Shown here in pieces: positions 11,196 to 21,706 of a DNA stretch of 64,000 nt (the stretch's first letter is position 1; each line of letters starts with the position of its first letter). The notes under the pieces are model-generated. The model saw only the letters and a list, made by a program, of their open reading frames with translations, ran no database searches and had not been told where the DNA came from. A program made the translations under genes and the position numbers. The stretch comes from Aporophyla lueneburgensis. Its lineage: Eukaryota; Arthropoda; Insecta; Lepidoptera; Noctuidae. The stretch spans positions 2,076,001 through 2,140,000 of the forward strand of contig OW028740.1 of assembly GCA_932294355.1 (NCBI GenBank), in the 5' to 3' direction.

Positions 11196-11875
11196 TTTTA
11201 GGGTTCCGTTGCCAAATGGCAAAAAACGGAACCCTTATAGATTCGTCATGTCTGTCTGTCCGTCTGTCTGTCTGTCTGTCTGTCCGTCCGTATGTCACAG
11301 CCACTTTTCTCCGAAACTATAAGAGCTACGCTGTTGAAACTTGGTAAGTAGATGTATTCCGTGAACCGCATCAAGATTTTTACATTAAAATAGAAAAAAA
11401 AAATTTGGGGTTCCCCATACTTAGAACTGAAACTCAAAAATTTTATTTTCATCAATCCCATACGTGTGGGGTATCTATGAATAGGTCTTCAAAAATGATA
11501 TTGAGGTTTTTAATATCATTTTTTTCTAAACTGAACAGTTTGCGCGAGAGACGCTTCCAAAGTGGTAAAATGAGTGTGTCTCCCCCGTAACTTCTAAAAT
11601 AAGAGAATGATTAAACTCAAAAAAATATATGATGTACATAACCATGTAATCTTCCACCGAAAATTGGTTTGAATGAGATCCAGTAAGTAGTTTTTTTTAA
11701 TACGTCATAAATCGTAAACCGCAATTTACCTTTCATTCAATCAACTCAAATATAAAAATTAAAAAAAAAACATTTAATTTCATAAGCATAAACCTTATAC
11801 ATAAACCGAGGATACCTACAGGTTTGTACGGAACCCTCGGTGCGCGAGTCCGACTCGCACTTGGCCGGTTTTTTT
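11196..11875 (+). repeat. Lepidopteran interspersed repeat 'X', copy 1
   Basis: One end is the hairpin GGGTTCCGTT...AACGGAACCC (about 11200-11232) followed by (TCTG)n at 11250-11282. The other end, 11842-11875, is a second hairpin (GCGAGTC/GACTCGC) followed by TTGGCCGG and a T run. The same structure recurs at 14421-15087, 19735-21166 and 45936-46797. No coding capacity. I recognise it as a very common lepidopteran repeat but cannot place its class. Confidence 0.8.
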
Positions 11876-12148
11876 GTGGGTGGGAAAATCATCAAATGAC
11901 GGCTCCCGCTCTGGGTGGTGCGGAAGGGCGTGTCAGACTTTTACTGACTGAAACCCACCCGTGTTCCTTCAGTTGCCTATATTCCAGGGCCGCGGTAACT
12001 TTTTAGAACAAATCTCGCGACCCTGGCAGGCATCGGTCCTAGCAGACCCCTTCAGTTTGCTGACATCTCTTTGAGGCGCGCGTGGAACACTACGCGCCAT
12101 CGACATGGGTCTGGTCCTTACCGGGCGGTGAGCTACCCATTGCTCGCC
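11872..12148 (-). mobile_element. R1-clade LINE 3' end, 5'-truncated (copy 1 of 11)
   Basis: Complement of the 3'UTR seen at 50917-51203. It ends in the conserved module GATTTTCCCACCC and abuts the T run of repeat X, so the two poly(A)-like ends are fused. It includes the ACATCTCTTTGAGGCGCGCG segment and stops within the UTR at about 12148. Confidence 0.8.
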
Positions 12149-12287
12149 GAACCGAAAATGTGATGTCTGCAACTACATATTCATCGAAATATTATAATGA
12201 ACATAAATTTTCGTAAGTCCTTCCAGTAATATAAATTGACAAAATTAGTAATCGTTCGAAATAAAACAACACTGTTATATTTTTAAT

Positions 12288-12293
12288 TTTATT
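12288..12293 (-). terminator. Candidate poly(A) signal AATAAA
   Basis: TTTATT on the plus strand gives AATAAA on the minus strand. It is one of several in the AT-rich region, chosen because it is the most distal before unrelated repeat DNA at 12148. Confidence 0.3.
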
Positions 12294-13181
12294 CATCGTA
12301 TATTCTTTACAGATTAGTATCACATTGAATATAAAAAAAGTCTAACAATAATAACACTAACTTACACAAATGAACATTAAGATACATAAAAATATTTATT
12401 TACAAGGTTTATTATGTACATTTGGTCCGATTATTTTCTGATATATTTCGACGAACCGTAAAATCTTTAAGAGCTTGTTCACACGAGCGTTCTTGCAAAC
12501 GAATTTCGTCGAAGCAGATTTCCTGTGGCAGTACTTATTGAACCATTATCGTGTAGGTAAATGGGTTTCCCTGTTCTATATTTAGCTCTAGATTTAGACA
12601 ACTCGCGTGAAAAAGCTCTCCAGTCTTGATTTTAGATATAATAACAATAATAATATTGAATAAAGCTTAGTTTATATTTATATTTACAATCTCATCATTA
12701 TTAAAATTAACAATGGGTAGGACAAACAATGAGATTAAGAAATATACAATATTTCAAGCAAATATTTTTATAAAAGTAAAAATAATATACTTGGGTAGCT
12801 TAGATTTTATTTAAACATTTATATTTACACAATAAGTAAGAATTTACGTATACAAAATTACCCTACAACTCCACAAGCTGAAATTTTGTGATGAAATTTG
12901 TTAACCAAAATCGATACTAACAAAACCTTGGTTGAATATAGCTGAGCTCGAAAACGAAAATATTACTTTGATATACATAATTTTATATGTAAAATAACTG
13001 ACATAAAGGCAAGCACATTCATGATTATCTGTATGAGACAAGTCTGTCTAAGTGCACAACAATAATGTGTTGCTTAACACACTATTGTCATGATTCCCAA
13101 TGATTAATAAGATGTATAGTAGTAGGTATTTATAAAATTGAAACTATGTGATTTGCTATCTGTCTAACCTATTTTTGTGAC

Positions 13182-13440
13182 AGGCCTGTTGGTCTAGTGG
13201 TTAGTGACCCTGACTGCTATGCCGGAGGTCGTGGGTTCGATTCCCACCCAGGACAAATGTTTGTGTGACGAGCACGATCATTTGTTCTGTGTCTGGGTGT
13301 AATTTATCTATAATATGTATGTATTTAGAAGTATATAAGTATGTTTATCAGTTGTCTAGTACCCATAACACAAGCTCTGCTTAGCTTGGGACTAGATGGC
13401 GTTGTGTGATAGTTGTGGAATATTATTATTATTATTATTT
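13182..13440 (+). mobile_element. tRNA-derived SINE with (TTA)n tail
   Basis: The head has a box A-like GGTCTAGTGGTTAG and a box B GGTTCGATTCC at the right spacing (about 13188-13243), so it derives from a tRNA. A non-tRNA body follows, ending in (ATT)n at about 13424-13440. No intact cloverleaf, so this is not a functional tRNA gene. It sits inside the predicted 3'UTR, antisense to the gene. Confidence 0.85.
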
Positions 13441-13972
13441 CGAAACTATTTTCCGTAACAATTGTCAAAGAATAGTTTGTTAAAAGTCACATCAAATATT
13501 TAAATATGAAGTAAATTTAAGATTTTTTACAAATTAATACTTACAACTAAGTCGTATACATTTACGTAAAAAAATATGTTCCTGCATAAGTTTTAGGGTT
13601 TCCATTTACTTAGCCTTACCATAAACCTTCAGGTCGTTTTTTGCGAAAATGCTTAATAATAAGATGCTTTGTTAGTCAGAATTAGGGGTTACGTAAAATA
13701 AATTCTAATATTACACTATATTGATCATGAAAATTTTAAAAAGGTCAGGAATTTTTTTGTTCTTCGTAAAATTTATCTCTCTTTGAGATTTTTATCCTGG
13801 TAGATCGTATTGTACATCAGATAGTATAGTCACATCAAAATTAGTTATGGTTATGAGATTGATGATGGATTCAGCCCAGGAAACAACAAGCTATAAGCTC
13901 AGGAGTACAAACACTCACTACACACACACACACACGTTACCAAACACACAAAGTATCACACCAACATTAATA

Positions 13973-14155
13973 TCAACGTTTAAAGTCAATGAGTCCATGT
14001 CGCTGCAGCATTTCTACGGACAGTGCGTGCGCAGGGGCAGTTCTTCGTGAGGATCTAGTGACGTGGCTGAGCTGCGTGGTCTGCGCGCGAGTTTCTATGC
14101 CGCGGGGAATGTGGGTGTTGTACGCGTGCCCGTTGTTGTGGCGAAGGTTGTGCAT
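13973..14155 (-). CDS. GPCR gene, last coding exon (cytoplasmic tail)
   Basis: The minus-strand exon starts after a CTTTCGCCCACAG acceptor (AG at 14156-14157) and encodes 60 residues ending HGLIDFKR and a stop. It joins in phase 0 to the donor after 38628, as that exon also ends on a complete codon. The tail is hydrophilic, rich in Arg, Ser and Thr (THIPRGIETRAQTTQLSHVT), as expected of a GPCR C-terminus with phosphorylation sites. GC content is well above the flanks, matching the other exons. The assignment rests on strand, phase, splice site and composition. It lies 24.5 kb downstream of the previous exon, so it remains less certain than the TM exons. Confidence 0.7.
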   Translation of the reverse strand: MHNLRHNNGHAYNTHIPRGIETRAQTTQLSHVTRSSRRTAPAHALSVEMLQRHGLIDFKR

Positions 14156-14420
14156 CTGTGGGCGAAAGATTGCGTTAGGTCAATCGATCTATTTCATAAA
14201 AACGTAAACTCCTCTTTCGTATTTGGTAAACTCTGAAACCTTTGGTGAGGTAAGCTGTCAATGCAATAGTGTTAATCCCTGTTATCAGGCATAACGATAG
14301 CTCATTTTAGTTTTCAAGATGAGATTTAGAATAGATGTTTATAATAACTTTTATATATAGAAATATAAAAACAAAAGATGGAATGAAACAGTTTCAGCCA
14401 AATAGGCCATCTATTAAATA

Positions 14421-15087
14421 AAAAACCGGCCAAGTGCGAGTCGGACTCGCGCACCAAGGGTTCCGTACAAACCTGTAGGTATTCTCGGTTTATGCATAAG
14501 GTTTATGGTTATGAAAATAAATATGTTTTTTTTATTTTTATATTTCAGCTGATTGAATGAACGGTAAATTGCGATTTACGATTTATGACGTTTTAAAAAA
14601 AAATCTACTTGCTCGATCTCGTTCAAACCAATTTTCGGTGGTAGTTTATATGGTAATTTACATCATATATTTTTTTAAGTTTTGTCATTCTCTTATTTTA
14701 GAAGTTACGGGGGGGGGGGGACACACATTTTACCATTTGGAAGCGTCTCTCGCGCAAACTTTTCAGTTTAGAAAAAAATGATATTAGAAACCTCAATACC
14801 ATTTTTGAAGACCTGTTCATAAATACCCCACACGTATGGGTTTGATGAAAAAAAAACTTTTTGAGTTTCAGTTCTATGTATGGGGAACCCCTAAGTTTAT
14901 TGTTTTTTTTTTCTATTTTAGTGTAAAAATCTTGATGCGGTTCACAGAATACATCTACTTACCAAGTTTCAACAGCGTAGCTCTTATAGTTTCGGAGAAA
15001 AGTGGCTGTGACATACGGACGGACAGGCAGACATGACGAATCTATAAGGGTTCCGTTTTTTGCCATTTGGCAACGGAACCCTAAAAA
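14421..15087 (-). repeat. Repeat X, copy 2 (reverse orientation)
   Basis: It starts AAAAACCGGCCAAGTGCGAG and ends in the GGGTTCCGTTTTTTGCCATT hairpin followed by CTAAAAA. It contains a G-run (14710-14719) and the same internal segments as copy 1. Confidence 0.8.
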
Positions 15088-15299
15088 GAATACCAATTAA
15101 GCTGTAGAAGATTGACACCTGTTTTAAATTTTATTAGAAGGTGGCTTGTTTTCTCTTTTTATAAACCAACATAAAATGGAATGAAGGACTATTGTGAAGT
15201 TACTTAGTCAGTAACGGTCAAGGAGTCAATGGTCCCGACAGTGGTATTTGAGAACTATTCAAGTTATGTATAGTAAGTATAGATACAAGAAAGACTATC

Positions 15300-15653
15300 A
15301 TCATTCATCATCATCTGCCTAACCTTTTCCCAACTATACTGGGGTCGGCTGCCAGTCTAACCGGACGCAGCTGAGTACCAGTATTTTACTTGGAGCGACG
15401 GCCTATCAGACCTCCACAACCCAGTTACTGGGTAATACGATACCATTGGTAAGACTGGTTTGTCAGACTTTCGGGCTTCTGACGACCCGTAACGACTCTC
15501 TAAGATCTACAAAAAGACGACCGAGACCGGCTTAACGTGCTTGATATGTAAAGATGGTCACCCATCCATGAAACCAACCGCAACAAGCGTAGCTTAACCT
15601 GAACGATCAACCCGTTCGACTGTTATTACTTAGTCACAAGCCCCTCTATACAA
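15300..15653 (-). mobile_element. 5S rRNA-like SINE, complete-looking copy
   Basis: On the minus strand it begins GAGGGGCTTGTGACTAAGTA. It then carries AGGTTAAGCTACGCTTG, GCGGTTGG and CATGGATGGGTGACC, in the order and spacing of the internal control region of 5S rRNA genes (AAGTTAAGC, GCGGTTAG, TTGGATGGGTGACC). The body runs to a GATGATGA-type tail at 15300-15312. At least five broken copies or fragments occur elsewhere in the window. Confidence 0.7.
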
Positions 15654-16357
15654 GAAAGAGTATATCACAAGTTTTATACGTTTGAAACGCACCGTACTCT
15701 GCTGTCCTTACATAATATTGTTGAAAAATATTTTATTTATCGTTTGGTGAAAAAATATTCCTCAATATACCGAATATAGCAACCGTACATTCAATATATT
15801 GAGTAAGTAAGCTACATTCGGCTATTATCGGATTTCTTCGACTAATAGCATTATTTCCCTACTCACATTCCACTGTTAATCTGATATCAATGAGAGCAAC
15901 CTTATTTACTAAACGAGAGCACTTAATGATATTTTGGTCATGATCCTATTTAATAATATTCCTGTTAGATGAAGTATAATTTTTACAACCACTGTAATCT
16001 GGGTATAGTGTGGGATAAAAATTATCACGTGTTTTATGAATGTTTGCCACATTCTTTGGTAACCGTAATCTTCTAAGAAAAATATAAATCCTGTTTGATC
16101 CTAGTATTATCCGAGTATACTTTGTGATTTCGCTGCTGAATATTTAATTCACTGTGCTTGCATGACTTTGGCTTTTCTTCACTATTCACTATTTGTGGAC
16201 TGGCTCACTAACCCTTTACTCCTTTCAAAGTTTCGGGAACAAAATGGGAAATAGACATTTAGGGAATTACCATTTTGGGAACGTTTTGGGAAGTGTTCGT
16301 TGAGAACCTAAAGGGCATTTAAGTAGGTACTGACTAGTTGGAAACTTCTTTGCCTGA
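15654..16357. other. Intronic; nothing recognised
   Basis: Part of the 24.5-kb intron between the last two receptor exons. No supported feature. Confidence 0.45.
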
Positions 16358-16401
16358 AAAATGGTCTGTTTGATGTCAATAGACATCAAACAGACCATTT
16401 T
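16358..16401. repeat. Perfect 20-bp hairpin, 4-nt loop
   Basis: Arms 16358-16377 and 16382-16401 (AAAATGGTCTGTTTGATGTC and its complement), loop AATA. It lies 10 bp from a Helitron 5' end. Confidence 0.9.
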
Positions 16402-16411
16402 CCCCATATTA

Positions 16412-16703
16412 TCTATACTAATATTATAAAGCTGAAGAGTTTGTTTGTATGTTTGTTTGTTTGATTGAACGCGCTAATCTCAAGAACTACTGGTCCGAAA
16501 TGAAAAATTCTTTTTGTGTTGAGTAGCCTATTTATCGAGAAAGGCTGTAGGCTATATAACATCACGCTACAACTAAGAGGAGCGGAGCAGTAATGAAAAA
16601 TGTCGCAAAAACGGGGAAAATCGCACGGGTAGGTGATTCGACGCGACGGGAAGGGTCGGAGAACAAAAAATTTAACGCGGACGAAGTCGCAGACAGAAGT
16701 TAG
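16412..16703 (+). mobile_element. Helitron-like non-autonomous element
   Basis: It starts A|TCTATACTAATATTATAAAG and ends GACAGAAGTTAG|T, a one-base variant of the CTAG|T end. No TIRs and no coding capacity. A related copy is at 55800-56251. Confidence 0.7.
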
Positions 16704-17049
16704 TACATTATAAAATTTCGAAGGAAAGCTATTTCCCCGTTTAAATTTAAATGTGTGTTGAATAAATTCATGGTCTTCAGCAATTCTTTTCATAAATCTC
16801 AAACAAAGCCTCCAAGCACTTTGTTCGTGGAAATTGCTTGTTCTCTGAAACGTAAATTAATTGTCTGCGTGTAATTTCACTTAGTTTTTACCTAAATTCT
16901 TTGCGGTGACAACAATACTTTTTTTACTTTGACTAGTTGGCGCAATAGCACAGTTAGTGAGTAGTAAAAAACAGGTAGGCTAACTTTGAATTTGTTGACA
17001 ATCTATCAAAGGATGAAATTATTTCACCTCTATCGCTCATAATGTGTGC
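16704..17049. other. Intronic; nothing recognised
   Basis: No supported feature. Confidence 0.4.
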
Positions 17050-17280
17050 ACTAGTTTTGCCTAGGCCAAACCAGTTCTCCCTTCTCATCAACATAATGAC
17101 TCTACGTGTTTATGTGTAACAAATTACAACGTTAAAGTTTCACACTGGAATGATACCGTGCCACTACATCGCTACTTTTTAGTGTAGTAGACTGTAAATG
17201 CTGATTTTTTTGTTTTTTCTGCATACTGGTTTGTCTTATCGCGTGTAGGGTGAACTGGTTTGGCCTAGGCGAAACTAGTT
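17050..17280. mobile_element. MITE with 28-bp terminal inverted repeats
   Basis: ACTAGTTTTGCCTAGGCC... (17050-17078) is complementary to GGCCTAGGCGAAACTAGTT (17252-17280) with one mismatch. 231 bp, no coding capacity; superfamily unassigned. Confidence 0.7.
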
Positions 17281-17320
17281 CATCCTAAATTCCGGGTTTG
17301 GCCGGTAATATATTAAATGG

Positions 17321-17644
17321 AGGGGCTTGTAGCTAAGTAATGACAGCTGCACAGAGCCGGCAATCAAGTTAAGCTACGCTTGCCGTGGTTGATTCGTGGT
17401 TTTTTTTTTTTTTTGTCTGGCATCTCGTAGTTAACCTGAAAGATTTTTACTACTTAAACGGATGGTAGCCCGGCGAGTTCTAAAAAGTTACCTTTTAGGC
17501 CTCCAGCCGGGAGTTAATTGGTGGCTGGATGAACATCTTTACATACCAAGACCCCTCCGTGCCTCGGAAAGCACGTTTATATGTAGCCGTTGGGCCAGGC
17601 TGTCATTTGCGGATCTTAGACAGTGGTTATTACAGTAGCTGTAA
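17321..17644 (+). mobile_element. 5S-like SINE copy interrupted by a small retro-insertion
   Basis: The SINE 5' part (GAGGGGCTTGTAGCTAAGTA through GATTCGTGG, 17321-17398) resumes at 17517 with GGCTGGATGAACATC. Between them, 17399-17516 carries the complement of an A-tail and about 100 bp of unrelated sequence. It is bracketed by TTGATTCGTGG and TTAATTGGTGG, a probable 11-bp target duplication with two differences. Confidence 0.6.
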
Positions 17645-18111
17645 TAAGATAGAATATTTGGATAGACGAAAATAAATTGACCCAGATAAAGCAAAATTGG
17701 ACGAAACGTATCAAGTAAAAACTTTGTTCGTGATTGCAGAAAGTTTTGAACTTACTTTCAAAACTTTTATCTCTGAGAACACCTTACGTAGCACCAGATT
17801 CTTCTAAATTATTGTTGTTTGGAACTCTTATATACGTATAGGGATGCTTACTGATTAATCTTCATCAGAATATAGGCTAGGTAGACACATAAGGCTTTGT
17901 TTGTGGTTTCAAAAGAGACAATTCCGTCATTTGATAACAACAACATGTTCTAAAGAGAAAAAAGATTGGGTCATCGTATTGTCAAGATCGTTTTGTTACG
18001 CGGAACAATGCATTGTAAATAATTATACACGTGTATCAAAAGACTTTATTCGTAAAGTTTTTGATAATTTATTTTCTTGAGTTTTGTTTGGTAAGTAAAA
18101 GTAAGTACATC
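17645..18111. other. Intronic; nothing recognised
   Basis: AT-rich, no supported feature. Confidence 0.4.
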
Positions 18112-18272
18112 GTGCCAGGGTCGCGAGATTTGTTCAACAGAGATACCGTGGCCCTGGTACATGGGCAACTGAAGGAACACGGGTGGGTTTTGGTCAGTAA
18201 AAATCTGACACACCCTCCCGCTCCGCCCAAGAGTGAGAGACGTCATTTGATGATTTCCGACCCACAAAAAAG
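18112..18272 (+). mobile_element. R1-clade LINE 3'-terminal module (copy 2)
   Basis: Begins at the first hairpin (CCAGGGTCGCGAG) and runs to an A tail. Hairpin 1 pairs CCAGGG with CCCTGG. Hairpin 2 is decayed (CTCCCGCTC against AGTGAGAG). Confidence 0.75.
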
Positions 18273-19734
18273 GTAAGCCGCCCATTGTATGTTTTATTGT
18301 TAAATGTTCTTTGTTGAAATTGTTTTATGGTGTACAATAAAGCATATATAAATAAATAAATAAATAAGTACATAATATTTTTTTTAGGTAGGTAAGGTTC
18401 ATCACCGTTAAAAAGGACTTCAGGAAAGAAATGTTCAGCTGTCTCACTATCAGGTGTCGTATATTGACCTAGACTAATAAAATCTTGAAGTAGCCTTGAG
18501 TCTGAACTTTCCCAGTAATTACGAAGGAGGCTATCAAAGATATAAGTTACTGTTTGATGTTTGTAGTTTTCTTTACGGAGTCAACGAAGCAAATAAAAGC
18601 ACAGTTTGGAAAGATTTAAGAGCCATTTTACATTTTTGCGCGAATATCTAAGATTTTAGTCGCCTTATTTACCTCTCATCTCATCATTATAAATACTCTG
18701 GCATTGACGAATACATGTAAAAAATAGATCAAACTTTTGTTTTGTCACTTTTAGTAGAATATTTACAAAAACTTATTTGTTTACTTTGTAGTAATTAATC
18801 TCCCACAACTAGTTTTCGTAAAAATCAGCGCAGGGTCAATTTCAGACTCCTATTTCTATCATTAATATGTAGAAATTTGAGCAAAAAAATACACAAAACA
18901 ACAGACATATAATCTAGTTGTTACATTTAGTACAAGAATATTGATTTTTAATAACATTAATTAGTAAAAAAAATAAAGTCTTATGGCAATTTTTACGATT
19001 TATTAGCAAGTTTATCGCGTTTTTTTTGGTCTGAATAAAGCATAATTACATTAAAAAAATCATGTCAATATAAAGTATGCTCTATAAGAAATCGAATTCT
19101 CAAGTTTTATTTAAATCTGTGTATTTAATTAGACAAAATATCGTTTTTGAAATCACTCTAAATTAGAATAAATTACGATGCACAAGCGGGCAGCGTTTAG
19201 TACGGCGCAAGCGCCCAACGGGGAAGGACCTATGTCAATTTTTCCCGCGTCTCAGTTTACGGGTACTCGTATCGTGAAGGCAAAAATATACTACGACTAC
19301 ATCATTTTGCTACTCTTCGCATTTTTTTTTTTAATAAGAGTTTCGTTAATTATCAAGTAAAGCATTATTTTAATAGATTGTAGAAAAAATTTGACTAAAA
19401 TAATTTATTTTAACTAAATCTGACTATTTTTAATCGCGATTAAAAAGGTGTGGAGTAAACTAGTGGTCATGAACAAAAATTCACACCAACGGCAACGCCT
19501 CGCCTCACGTGCAAAAACAGTACTGTATTTTTTTTTTCTTTTGCTTATATCTCGAAACTGGCGTGTCCTATCGCAAAAATAATGAAATTTTCGACCCCCT
19601 TTATAAAACCTTTTTTTTTTTTTCAAACAAAAATGAAAAATTCCATATAAAACACGTCCAGGATGCCCCCTTGCGCGCGCCTTCGTATCTCAGAAAGTTC
19701 ATTGCGTAGCGCACAAGTACTAAGTTGCGAAGCC
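18273..19734. other. Intronic, AT-rich; one microsatellite
   Basis: An (AAAT)n run lies at about 18345-18368. No supported gene. Confidence 0.45.
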
Positions 19735-19799
19735 AAAAGAAAAAAAACCGGCCAAGTGCGAGTCGGACTCGCGCACCGAGGTTTCCGTACATACCTGTA

Positions 19800-20730
19800 G
19801 GGGAAGTACGGCCAAAATGACATATACGGACAAAATGACACACCGGGCTTTTTTCAAAATTGGCGGGCTATAATCCTGCAGTTGGCATATCATTATGTGT
19901 CGCCGGCCATGGTGGCATACCTGTTAAGTTTATACCGCCATTGACTTGGTCACGCCGAAGTTACTTGCAGGAAAGCGTTTTGTGCGCATAAAAGTTTTTT
20001 ATTTTTATTGATTTCGTCCTGTTTTTATCAGTTTCTCGTGGTTTCTATTACATCTTTTGTAGTAAATTCGAAAAATGTAGCATTATGCTGCATTACTTAA
20101 AAGTATTTATTTATAAATCTCGTGTTTATAGTAATTATGACTTAATTAGTGTTTAGATAACCTGTGGGGCAAAACGACATGCTTACATTCGGGGCAAAAC
20201 GACATACCTTTATTCAATGATGAGGTTTTCAATGTTGAATCGAAATACGATAGTGATCCTTAAAAGCAGTCAGAAAAAAGGTGAACCCAAGTACAGAAGA
20301 CTCATTACGCTGAGGAATCGAACGTAGAAGATTTCCAGCTGTGTCGAACGGTGATGATGATGACTGCGCATGCGTTTACTGTAACGACCTCTTTTCCCGT
20401 TCCAAGCCCAACAAGTGCTGGCTTCGGTGCAACAATTGTTCTCTTTGGGCTCATATTTAATATTTTGTGAAATATGTACCTACTTCATAATTTTCGTATT
20501 CATTATGTATGTCATTTTGTCCGTACTATATGGACAAAATGAATTTTCTTAGAGGCTTCGATTAATTTAAATGATATTTTTTATATGGGTCCTATTCAAT
20601 TTTGAGTTTACGTAGGTTTAAACTTATGAACCAAAGATGATTATGCAACCTAAACAGTGACTGTAACTATGTTAATTAAAAATATATGATTAAAAAACAA
20701 AACCGTATGTCATTTTGGACGTACTTCCCC
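19800..20730 (+). mobile_element. pogo/Tc1-mariner-type element, deletion derivative, 931 bp (copy A)
   Basis: Terminal inverted repeats GGGGAAGTACGGCCAAAATG and GGGGAAGTACGTCCAAAATG (other strand). Flanked by TA at 19798-19799 and 20731-20732. A remnant of a transposase C-terminal zinc finger lies at 20314-20460. A second copy in opposite orientation is at 39970-40899. Confidence 0.8.
20314..20460 (+). pseudogene. pogo-type transposase C-terminal PHD-like zinc finger remnant
   Basis: In frame after a stop at 20311-20313, the translation ends DDDDCACVYCNDLFSRSK then CWLRCNNCSLWAHI and TAA at 20458-20460. The CxC..C / C..C..W.H spacing resembles the C-terminal finger of insect pogo/tigger-like transposases. 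The helix-turn-helix and DDE catalytic regions are absent. Being in frame with the element's own stop suggests the deletion removed the upstream coding region. Confidence 0.6.
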
Positions 20731-21166
20731 TATGTATTCTCGGTTTATGCATAAGGTTTATGTTTATGAAATTAAATGTTTTTTTTTTTAATTTTTATAT
20801 TTGAGTTGATTGAATTAAAGGTAAATTGCGGTTTACGATTTATGACGTATTAAAAAAAATACTTACTAGATCTCGTTCAAACCAATTTTTGGTGGAAGTT
20901 TACATGGTAATGTACATCATATATTTTTTTTAGTTTTATCATTCTCTTATTTGAGAAGTTACGGGGGGGAGGACACACATTTTACCACTTTGGAAGTGTT
21001 TCTCGCGCAAACTATTCAGTTTAGAAAAAAAATATATTAGAAACCTCAATACCATTTTACCCCACACGTATGGGTTTGATGTTTTTTTTTTTTTTTTGAG
21101 TTTCAGTTCTAAGTATGGGGAACCCAAATATTTATTGTTTTTTTTGACAACGGAACCCTAAAAATA

Positions 21167-21706
21167 CCACGTTGAGTCGCGATTGTCAAATTTGATTTTA
21201 GTCGTGTCAAAATAATTTTTAAAAGAGATTATTTCTTGCAGAATAGCGTAAGAATTCTCATAGCTAAAAGTAAGCAATTTTAGAGATAGTTTTGTTAGTT
21301 TAGTTCGGTGTACAACAGAATCGGCACCAATATGTAATTGTTTTATTTTTTTATTTTTATTGTATACTTTACATAACATATAGTTGTATTTTTTTTTATT
21401 AGTCTAGAAATTTTTATTAGACTGGATAAATAAAATAAGTATTTTCATAAATATCTAAATACCGCATTATAATTCTAACGGATCAAGATTGTTTAGACCG
21501 GCTCGACACTCGCGTTACACTGTTTGTATTGTGCATGTGTGGATAGCTACGCACACATACATAAGATTGCCGTCTTTTACCTAAACTCGAGCGTTCAAAT
21601 TTTGTAAGAGGGCTCTTAAGTAGAAATAAATTCTATATGAAAGATAAGTTATCAAATTAAACATTTTCAGACTAAACTATCGTATCTCAATCAATGTTCG
21701 AAGCTT
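21167..21706. other. Intronic, AT-rich; nothing recognised
   Basis: No supported feature. Confidence 0.4.

Larger units (their letters stand above)
12270..13972 (-). other. Probable 3'UTR of the GPCR gene
   Basis: This lies directly downstream of the receptor stop codon. It is AT-rich and free of other genes. A polyadenylation hexamer is present near the far end (12288-12293), so a 3'UTR of about 1.7 kb is plausible. It carries a SINE at 13182-13440. The extent is an inference; other hexamers, such as one near 12394, could be used. Confidence 0.4.
19735..21166 (-). repeat. Repeat X, copy 3, split by a pogo-type element
   Basis: The left part, 19735-19799, starts with the A run and GGCCAAGTGCGAG. 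It resumes at 20731 (TATGTATTCTCGG) and ends AACGGAACCCTAAAAA near 21166, with an internal deletion near that end. The join matches undisturbed copies apart from the inserted element and its TA duplication. Confidence 0.75.

Noticed and set aside
11246..11461. Small gene containing a TDRQTDRQ repeat
   Set aside because: The frame is repeat X; the peptide repeat is the translation of a (TCTG)n microsatellite.
13182..13256. Functional tRNA gene
   Set aside because: Box A and box B are present but the acceptor stem does not pair properly and a SINE body with a TTA tail follows.
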